A stretch of 6,162 nucleotides of DNA, from assembly GCA_964444915.1 (NCBI GenBank), contig CAYUIY010000096.1:1-6162 (forward strand), written 5' to 3'. The number at the start of each line of letters is the position of its first letter. Position 1 is the first letter of the stretch. The notes beneath the pieces are model-generated. The model was not told the origin of the DNA. It saw only the letters and a program-made list of their open reading frames with translations, and ran no database searches. Position numbers and translations under genes: made by a program. The DNA comes from Anaerorudis sp964444915. GTDB lineage: Bacteria; Bacteroidota; Bacteroidia; Bacteroidales; Dysgonomonadaceae. Shown in pieces: positions 1-5,247 of the stretch.

Positions 1-100
1 CATAGAATATATCGATAATGCAGTGCAAGAAAGAATAAAATGGAAAAACACACGCAAGATAATAGAAGACGAAGATAACTGGCTGGAAGAAATACGATAA
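1..100 (+). CDS. 3' end of array paralogue 1 (C-subtype), function unknown
   Basis: Only the last 32 codons and a TAA stop are in the window; the reading frame enters at base 2. The tail reads IEYIDNAVQ, then 'KWKNTRK', and ends 'NWLEEIR', the C-terminal signature shared by the genes downstream. It matches the tail of the gene at 2177-3220 best ('KYIDNALQ'), so I place it in the C subtype. The peptide is charged and should be helical. It is followed by a 33-base spacer to the next paralogue, the same arrangement as after the C-type gene ending at 3220. The array therefore extends leftward beyond the window. The paralogy is seen directly; no function can be given. Confidence 0.85.
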   Translation, partial: IEYIDNAVQERIKWKNTRKIIEDEDNWLEEIR

Positions 101-133
101 AAACGCATGCACGAAAGCGGGGGGGAATTATAA
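101..133 (+). promoter_or_regulatory. C-to-A spacer with seven-G ribosome binding site
   Basis: The 33-base spacer contains GAAAGC followed by seven Gs (119-125), then 8 bases to the ATG at 134. A GGGGG run can pair with the CCUCC anti-Shine-Dalgarno core with one G-U wobble, so it can serve as the ribosome binding site. A TAA in the frame of the downstream gene directly precedes the ATG. The block is homologous to the spacer at 3221-3252. No promoter is evident in so short a stretch. Confidence 0.6.
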
Positions 134-1162
134 ATGATCGATGCAAACAGAATAAAGCGGCTTATACAGAAGTTAAAATCAGAATGCGATATAACCACCG
201 AAGAAGCAGACGAAATATGCGACCTTTATTCGATACGACTTGTCAAGACAGTCTTTAATTCCGATTCTTTAGAATTTGATTACAAGTTATCACAGTCTTT
301 GAAGAAATGGTATGACGCTGTAGCAGAACAGATAAGATCGGGAAGGCGGGGCAACTTTGTTTCCACCGTAACTTTTCTTGGGTATGCTCATTTTCTTAAA
401 TTATCGTCTTCAGTACGTGATGCTATAGAAAAATATAGCACCTTTGAAGACCTGTGCAATACGATAATGATCGACGAAAAGACATATTCGGCGTTACCCT
501 GCAAACATTTATTCAAAGAAATTCCAGGTGCAAGCCCGCGAAAGGCATATAAGATGGAAAGCAATTTCTTAGGAATGTGCTATCGTCCAACTAAAGATGG
601 CGCGCGTTCTATTAGTGAGCTATTATCGGAATACTTTTTGCCTGTTGCAACTATAACTGCGCCTGACGTTGGCCAGGCGGGGTGCCCAGGCGAAATGATA
701 TACGAACTGGCTTATAGGATAGCCGTAGGCGCTAGTGAAATTCCAAATGCCCTAAGGAAGTACGAAACAAAGCCCGTCATATTTGCCGCTTTTATGAGAA
801 ATAACGACATTTCTTGCATTGCTGCTGCCGATCTTTATAAGGATCAGTTCGTTCCCACTGCAAGGCAAGCATACAAGAATAGGTTCACGTTTTCCGTGGA
901 AAGGGACAAAGCACCACTGGTGAAAGAAGCATTGAAGATCCCCTTTGAAGAATTGGTGCAGAACGCTTTAGATAAGAACGTCATTAGCAAAAAGATGGCT
1001 GTATCATTGCTGGGCGATGAAAGAATTAGTAATTTTCCCATAAAAGAATTTGTGCAAACTTGCGCAGAATATATTGGCGAAATTGCCCGAAAGAAGGTAG
1101 AATGGAAGACAACACGTCAAATAATAGAAGGTGAAGCAGAATGGCTGACAGAAATAAGATAA
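134..1162 (+). CDS. Array paralogue 2 (A-subtype), 342 aa, unknown function
   Basis: No known family is recognised. The ATG at 134 follows a G-run ribosome binding site (119-125) by 8 bases and is directly preceded by an in-frame TAA, which fixes the start. Visible framework: N-terminal helix with DITTEEAD (19-26), W59, RGNF (72-75), FEDLCN (104-109), C228 in ISCIAAAD, FSVERDKA (253-260), a helix with NAL (277-279), then EWKTTR (323-328) and WLTEIR at the very end. It is among the more diverged copies: the usual RAGM.YYP block is reduced to LGM (146-148) and the YTISQ block to SISEL. Residues 165-222 are mostly unlike other members. No signal peptide or clear transmembrane segment is seen. 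The last 22 bases overlap the next gene. Its partner in the second triplet is the gene at 3253. Protein coding is near certain; function is unknown. Confidence 0.9.
   Translation: MIDANRIKRLIQKLKSECDITTEEADEICDLYSIRLVKTVFNSDSLEFDYKLSQSLKKWYDAVAEQIRSGRRGNFVSTVTFLGYAHFLKLSSSVRDAIEKYSTFEDLCNTIMIDEKTYSALPCKHLFKEIPGASPRKAYKMESNFLGMCYRPTKDGARSISELLSEYFLPVATITAPDVGQAGCPGEMIYELAYRIAVGASEIPNALRKYETKPVIFAAFMRNNDISCIAAADLYKDQFVPTARQAYKNRFTFSVERDKAPLVKEALKIPFEELVQNALDKNVISKKMAVSLLGDERISNFPIKEFVQTCAEYIGEIARKKVEWKTTRQIIEGEAEWLTEIR
1128..1134 (+). promoter_or_regulatory. Shine-Dalgarno site fixing the overlapping start at 1141
   Basis: AAGGTGA lies within the C-terminal codons of the upstream gene, 6 bases before ATG 1141. 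It results from a Gly codon GGT in 'IEGEAEW', where the readable tails of the other members lack Gly. It makes the 22-base overlapping start credible. Confidence 0.65.
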
Positions 1163-2139
1163 AATACCCTAGCGCCCAGACAATACAACGACTTACGCAG
1201 AAACTGAACGAACAGGGCGATATAACACCAAAGGAAGCCGACAAGATATATTCCCTATTTTCGGAAGATGCAGTAAAAACCATATTTAACTTTGGAACGC
1301 CCGAATATGACCGTAAACTTGTGCAGGCATTAGAAGATTGGTTTTGCGCCGTAACGGAAAAGATAAAGGCGGGTGAACGTGGCAACTTCATCTTTACTGT
1401 GCATCTTGACGATAATTTTTACTGCAAAAACATGTACCAAGCTGTTAAAGTTATAGATACTTTAAGGGAACGTGGCGCTTTCGAAGATTTATGTAACGTC
1501 ATCATGTTGGATGAAAAATTTTATCCCGCTTTTCCTTTTAAGAATTTGTTTAAGAAAGACGACGACACTAACACGTATAAGTTGCAAAGCCCACGTGCGG
1601 GGATGTTTTATTACCCCTTCAAGGCTGGTGCGGGGACTTATACTATATCCCAGATCATGAAGAAGTTCGTTCCCTTTGCGGTTTCTGTTCTTCCTGGTGT
1701 CCTAGTAAACGGCTTATTTGGATTAATATTTAATTCTGAAATTAACACAAGGACTTTGTGGACTTTGGGAATAACCGAATTGAAGCCCCGCGTATTGTCT
1801 TCCTTTTTAAAACATAACCATATTCCCTGTATAGTCGCAGCCGATACTTATTCTGAAGAATTTTTGATTTTTGTAGAAAAAGATAAAGCTTTTATTATGA
1901 AAAAGGCATTAGAAGTTCCATTCGAAAAGTTAGTAGAAAATGCTTTATATAATGGGGTTATTGACCAAAAGGCAGCCAGAAAGTTGCTTAATAATAATTC
2001 GTTGTTCAAGTTTCCCACCCAAAAATTTATAGACGCAAGTGTTAAATATCTTGATAAAGTAGTCCAAATAAATATGGAATGGAAAAAGACGCGTGAAGCG
2101 GTAGAAAAAGACAATAAGTGGTTGGAAGAAACAATGTAA
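1141..2139 (+). CDS. Array paralogue 3 (B-subtype), 332 aa, unknown function
   Basis: The gene starts inside the previous one, with a 22-base overlap. ATG 1141 is the only ATG upstream of the conserved region and has a good Shine-Dalgarno site, AAGGTGA (1128-1134), 6 bases before it. Framework: a KYPSAQTI leader, DITPKEAD (27-34), W67, RGNF (80-83), FEDLCNVIM (114-122), RAGMFYYPFK (152-161), YTISQ (167-171), C230 in IPCIVAADTY, FVEKDKA (244-250), NAL (267-269), EWKKTRE (313-319). It ends WLEETM, where the other members have EIR. Shared B features with the gene at 4249 are AADTY/ASDTY, TISQ.MKK, ARKLLN and KFI in the tail. Residues 181-220 form a hydrophobic, variable stretch. The protein has no signal peptide. 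Subtype and start are well supported; the molecular role is unknown. Confidence 0.9.
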   Translation: MADRNKIKYPSAQTIQRLTQKLNEQGDITPKEADKIYSLFSEDAVKTIFNFGTPEYDRKLVQALEDWFCAVTEKIKAGERGNFIFTVHLDDNFYCKNMYQAVKVIDTLRERGAFEDLCNVIMLDEKFYPAFPFKNLFKKDDDTNTYKLQSPRAGMFYYPFKAGAGTYTISQIMKKFVPFAVSVLPGVLVNGLFGLIFNSEINTRTLWTLGITELKPRVLSSFLKHNHIPCIVAADTYSEEFLIFVEKDKAFIMKKALEVPFEKLVENALYNGVIDQKAARKLLNNNSLFKFPTQKFIDASVKYLDKVVQINMEWKKTREAVEKDNKWLEETM

Positions 2140-2176
2140 TGACGGGGCAAAATGCATAACAAAAAGGGGTAGTTCT
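2140..2176 (+). promoter_or_regulatory. B-to-C spacer with GGGG ribosome binding site
   Basis: The 37-base spacer holds GGGG at 2144-2147 and again at 2166-2169; the second is 7 bases from ATG 2177 and is the likely ribosome binding site. It is the longest intergenic stretch in the window. I see neither a promoter nor a hairpin terminator in it. Confidence 0.5.
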
Positions 2177-3220
2177 ATGATTGATGCTGACAAAATAAGA
2201 CAGCTCACCAGAAAACTAAAAGAACAAAACGATATATCGCCAAAAGAAGCTGATCAAATATTTTCCCTATTTTCGGCAAATTCATTAAAGACAAAATTAA
2301 ACCCCAATTCTTCTAAAGCAGACCATGATCTTATGGATGCTTTAACGTGTTGGTATAAGATTGTGGCCCAAAAAATCAAACAGGGATACCGCGGAAATTT
2401 TATCTATACTATAGTTATGCCTGATAAATTGCCCCCTTCCTATGGCGGCTTTCACTATTTTATACGTAATGCCCAGGAAAATGCTGAAGAAAATCTAAAA
2501 CAATATGGAACCTTTGAAGATTTTTTTATTAGGTTATTGGTAGATCATAAAATATATTCTTCTTTGTTGCCGGAATTTCAAAAATTGTTTACTGAAATGA
2601 CTTTTTGTTCGCAATCCAAAGGCTTTTATATATTAACTTGCCCGCGGGCTGGTATGTACCATTACCCTATTAAAACAAAAACGGGTACATATACCATCGC
2701 CCAATTTATAGAAGGGTTTTCGCCAATAATGAAAATACATCACTACAGCAGGGGCAATTCCTTTTTTGAAGTGGCTTCAGGGAGCTATAAACTAACACCA
2801 AATTCACAACTTTTCAAAGCAACATTAAGTGGAAGCATAATAGCACAATATGTTGTTGCGGCATATATGGAACACAAAAAAATTTCATGCATAGTTATGA
2901 TTGGACACAGCCCCGCAGATTCCCCATATTCTTTTGATGAAAGCGTTGTTGTTTTTACAGAAAAAGACAAAGTCCGAATTATGAAAGATGTTTTAAAGAT
3001 ACCATTTGAAGACATCGTAAAGAATGCATTGCACGAAAACATCATTAGCAAAAAAATGGCAAAAGATTTACTGGACGATAACCTGGTAAACGACTTACCC
3101 GTAGATTTTATAGAAGCAAGCGTGAAATACATTGACAACGCACTTCAAAGGCAAAAGGAATGGAAAACTACAAGGGAAGATGTAGAAACTGAAGCCGAAT
3201 GGTTAGAAGAAATACGATGA
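2177..3220 (+). CDS. Array paralogue 4 (C-subtype), 347 aa, unknown function
   Basis: This is the longest complete member. ATG 2177 lies 7 bases after GGGG (2166-2169). Framework: MIDADKIRQL N-terminus, DISPKEAD (19-26), W59, RGNF (72-75), TFEDFF (112-117), LPEFQKLF (131-138), PRAGMYHYPIK (156-166), YTIAQ (172-176), C238 in ISCIV, FTEKDK (260-265), NAL (283-285), ISKKMAKDLL (290-299), EWKTTRE (328-334), and terminal WLEEIR. C-type traits shared with the gene at 5248 are NSL.TKLN..SSKA, LPEFQKLF or its equivalent, FTEKDK, IVKNAL and MAKDLL, plus a loop after RGNF about ten residues longer than in the A and B types. Its first eleven residues are identical to those of the A-type gene at 3253, although the bodies differ, which suggests exchange of 5' ends. 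It is soluble by inspection, with unknown function. Confidence 0.92.
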   Translation: MIDADKIRQLTRKLKEQNDISPKEADQIFSLFSANSLKTKLNPNSSKADHDLMDALTCWYKIVAQKIKQGYRGNFIYTIVMPDKLPPSYGGFHYFIRNAQENAEENLKQYGTFEDFFIRLLVDHKIYSSLLPEFQKLFTEMTFCSQSKGFYILTCPRAGMYHYPIKTKTGTYTIAQFIEGFSPIMKIHHYSRGNSFFEVASGSYKLTPNSQLFKATLSGSIIAQYVVAAYMEHKKISCIVMIGHSPADSPYSFDESVVVFTEKDKVRIMKDVLKIPFEDIVKNALHENIISKKMAKDLLDDNLVNDLPVDFIEASVKYIDNALQRQKEWKTTREDVETEAEWLEEIR

Positions 3221-3252
3221 AAAAGTACACAAGAAAGCGGGGGAAGCCATAA
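3221..3252 (+). promoter_or_regulatory. C-to-A spacer with five-G ribosome binding site
   Basis: The 32-base spacer is homologous to 101-133. It shares GAAAGCGGGGG, then AA, then ATAAATG at the start of the gene. Here the G run is five bases (3239-3243), with 9 bases to ATG 3253. TAA 3250-3252 abuts the ATG in the same frame. The conservation of this leader between two A-type genes supports the register of the triplet repeat. Confidence 0.6.
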
Positions 3253-4252
3253 ATGATTGATGCAGATAAAATAAGACAACTTACCCAAAAGTTTGAAGAA
3301 CAGGGGGATATAACAGTAGAAGAAGCGGATGATATATATTTTCTTGCTTTACAAAATCCGCCGGGTCTTAGTAAAGCTTTGTCAAATTGGTATTATGCTG
3401 TGTCAGATAAGATTAAAGCTGGTCAGCGTGGAAACTTCATCTTCACAATAGATCTTTCTAAAGATGTAAGCTATTTATGGCTAGTTAAAAGGGACATTCA
3501 AGAACATGGCGCCTTTGAAGATTTGTGCAATATCATAATGATCGATAAAAGACTATACCCGCCGTTAAAAGGCGTTTCTTCTAAAAACGACTATTACGAA
3601 ATAAAAACTTCCCGTGCAGGAATGCTTTATTATCCTTTTAAGACCGATACGGGTTTTTATACTATTTCCCAATTTTTAAAAAAGTTCAACCCCGCCATAG
3701 TCACCCCTACGTCCATGACATATAAACAGCTTAAAGCGATATTCGAAATAGCTGTGGGGGCTAATGGTATACCAGATACATGGACAAGCGGCAGGGAAGT
3801 TAAACTTTTCATTTTAAGCTTTTTTATAAAACTTCAGAACTTCCCCTGTATTGCAGCGGGCGATATGTATAGGGCTATCATATTTGTAGAAGAAAAACAT
3901 ATGTCGGTGATGAAAGCGGCATTAGAAACCCCCTTTGACGAATTGGTGGAAAACGCGTTGAATAAAAACGTCATCGACGAAATGACGGCGTGGAAAATAG
4001 AAAGCTATTTTGGNNNNNNNNNNNNNNNNNNNNNNNNNNNNNNNNNNNNNNNNNNNNNNNNNNNNNNNNNNNNNNNNNNNNNNNNNNNNNNNNNNNNNNN
4101 NNNNNNNNNNNNNCATGGAAGATCCCGCAGTTAGAAATTTTGTCGAAACTAGTGCCGAATATCTTGACGAAAAGGTAAGACTAAAGATGGTGCGGGAATA
4201 TATACAAAAAATAACAGAAGACGAAAAGGAATGGATGGAAGAAATACGATGA
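3253..4252 (+). CDS. Array paralogue 5 (A-subtype), interrupted by assembly gap
   Basis: ATG 3253 directly follows an in-frame TAA and sits 9 bases after a GGGGG site (3239-3243). Readable residues 1-254 carry MIDADKIRQL, DITVEEAD (19-26), W46, RGNF (59-62), FEDLCN (88-93), RAGMLYYPFK (121-130), FYTISQ (135-140), C199 in FPCIAAGD and FVEEK (211-215). After 100 Ns, 45 more residues run from MEDPAV to a terminal WMEEIR. The two sides are in different frames across the Ns. They would join in frame if the true gap were a multiple of three; aligning with the gene at 134 suggests about 12 bases. It is the shortest member, at about 303 residues: some 14 residues are missing before W46, and the tail lacks the usual 'WK..R' motif. 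The tail resembles the gene at 134 (AEY; FV.T). The two sides could come from different copies. Function is unknown. Confidence 0.8.
4014..4113. other. Assembly gap (100 Ns)
   Basis: Exactly 100 Ns interrupt the gene that starts at 3253. A round 100 usually denotes a gap of unknown length. The flanking coding frames differ by one across it, so 100 cannot be the true length if the gene is intact. Alignment with the paralogue at 134 predicts about 12 missing bases if both sides belong to one gene. Confidence 0.97.
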
Positions 4253-5241
4253 TGGCGTCTAGTGCAGATGACATAGAAAAACTTACGCAAAGACTAAAAG
4301 CCCAAGGGGATATATCTTTAGAAGAAGCTGACTGGATATATTCCTTTTGTTTAGATAAAATACGAAGTCCAATATTTGAACCCCGCACTGACTATACGGA
4401 TCATAAACTAATAATGGTTTTACAAGATTGGTACAGGGCTGTAACTGCAAAGATCGAACGGGGCGAACGGGGGAACTTTATCTTTACAATAAGTCTTGCT
4501 AAATACTTTGAATTTATGGGGGCTGCACGATATGCTATTAAACAACACGGAAGTTTTGAAGATCTATGTAACGTCATAATATTTGATGAAAGGTTGTATT
4601 CAAAGCTCCCTTATAAAAACTTATTTGAAAAAATATATTCGTCAGGAACTAGCGGAAAAGATTATCATATTTTAAGGACTTTTCGTGCTGGCGCATATTA
4701 TTATCCAGTTAAAACAGAATCGGGTTTTTATACCATTTCGCAATTTATGAAAAAATTATCCCCAACTATTAGGGACGAACATTATTTGCTTGATATACTT
4801 TTTGAAACAGCGGCGGGAATATTTGTCTTGCAAAAAAATCCCCTGCCTTTTCCGATGAATAGCGGTTGGGTTAAATCTAAAGAAATAAAGGCTTTAACAT
4901 TAGGATCTTTCCTTAAATACAATGACATTTCCTGCGTAATTGCATCCGATACTTACCAAGGTAGATCAATCGTCTTTGTAGAACAAGAAAGGGCGCCACT
5001 CGTAAAGGAAGCTTTAACAGTTTCTTTTGAAGAATTAGTAAACAACGCCTTGTATAAAAACATTATCAATACGGAAGAAGCAAGAAAGCTATTGAATGAA
5101 AATTATATACCCTTTCCAGGAGTGAAGTTTATAAAGGAAAGCGTGCAATATATTAACGACATAGTTCAAACGAAAATACAATGGAAGACCGTGCGGGAAG
5201 AAGTAGAAGAAGAAAACGCGTGGCTTGAAGAAATAAGGTGA
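4249..5241 (+). CDS. Array paralogue 6 (B-subtype), 330 aa, unknown function
   Basis: I chose ATG 4249 because it overlaps the upstream TGA as ATGA, the common translational-coupling arrangement, and because it matches the N-terminal length of its relatives. In-frame ATGs also occur at 4231 (purine-rich AAGGA touches it with no spacing) and 4252. Counting from 4249: DISLEEAD near 21-28, W61, RGNF (74-77), FEDLCNVI near 103-110, a KNLF motif, RAGAYYYPVK (146-155, Ala for the usual Met), FYTISQFMKK, C229 in ISCVIASDTY, FVEQERA, NAL, ARKLLN, QWKTVRE and terminal WLEEIR. It pairs with the gene at 1141 by IASDTY, TISQFMKK and ARKLLN. The stretch between the TISQ block and C229 is variable and rich in Pro and hydrophobic residues. 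Only 6 bases separate it from the next gene. No function is recognised. Confidence 0.9.
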   Translation: MMASSADDIEKLTQRLKAQGDISLEEADWIYSFCLDKIRSPIFEPRTDYTDHKLIMVLQDWYRAVTAKIERGERGNFIFTISLAKYFEFMGAARYAIKQHGSFEDLCNVIIFDERLYSKLPYKNLFEKIYSSGTSGKDYHILRTFRAGAYYYPVKTESGFYTISQFMKKLSPTIRDEHYLLDILFETAAGIFVLQKNPLPFPMNSGWVKSKEIKALTLGSFLKYNDISCVIASDTYQGRSIVFVEQERAPLVKEALTVSFEELVNNALYKNIINTEEARKLLNENYIPFPGVKFIKESVQYINDIVQTKIQWKTVREEVEEENAWLEEIR

Positions 5242-5242
5242 T
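5235..5242 (+). promoter_or_regulatory. Strong Shine-Dalgarno site for the gene at 5248
   Basis: AAGGTGAT matches the anti-Shine-Dalgarno complement well and overlaps the stop codon of the upstream gene (TGA 5239-5241). It has 5-base spacing to ATG 5248, which supports both the start choice and coupled translation. Confidence 0.65.
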
Positions 5243-5247
5243 AAAAG

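Larger units (their letters stand above)
134..3252 (+). repeat. Higher-order repeat unit 1 (A-B-C triplet plus spacer)
   Basis: Three successive genes of subtypes A, B and C followed by a 32-base spacer make a unit of 3119 bases. Its counterpart begins at 3253. Subtype-specific residues (A: AEY tail and IAVGA..IP; B: DTY and ARKLLN; C: NSL.TKLN, FTEKDK and MAKDLL) support the register. This is an inference from protein motifs read by eye. Confidence 0.65.

Noticed and set aside
181..222. Possible transmembrane segments in the hydrophobic variable region (residues 181-222 of the gene at 1141 and equivalents)
   Set aside because: The stretches are broken by Pro, Asn, Asp and charged residues, and they are not conserved as hydrophobic in the other copies.
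230..265. Resemblance of the Cys-to-EKDK region (residues about 230-265) to small alpha/beta domains such as those in some conjugation-element proteins
   Set aside because: It rests only on a strand-turn-strand-helix impression; no diagnostic motif was found and no conjugation genes lie nearby.
1472..1660. Plus-strand 62-codon frame inside the gene at 1141
   Set aside because: It is an out-of-frame shadow within a conserved coding region, with no ribosome binding site and no counterpart in the other copies.
2139..2159. Six-codon frame starting at the taATGa stop of the gene ending at 2139
   Set aside because: It is very short, not in frame with the gene at 2177, and has no counterpart elsewhere. 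It may be a relic of an overlapping start, but nothing proves that.
844..2208. Minus-strand open frames opposite the genes at 134-2139 (844-1041, 1026-1391, 1848-2162, 1945-2208)
   Set aside because: They lie antisense to clearly conserved coding sequence and have low-complexity Ser/Phe/Leu-rich translations. Their mutual resemblance (LSFS-like) only mirrors the conserved EKDK block on the other strand.
3217..3252. Eleven-codon mini-ORF (ATGA overlap upstream, TAA touching ATG 3253); similar eight-codon frame at 107-133
   Set aside because: The layout could aid re-initiation, but the two peptides (basic KKYTRKRGKP against HESGGEL) are unrelated because indels shift the frame. A conserved leader peptide is therefore unlikely.
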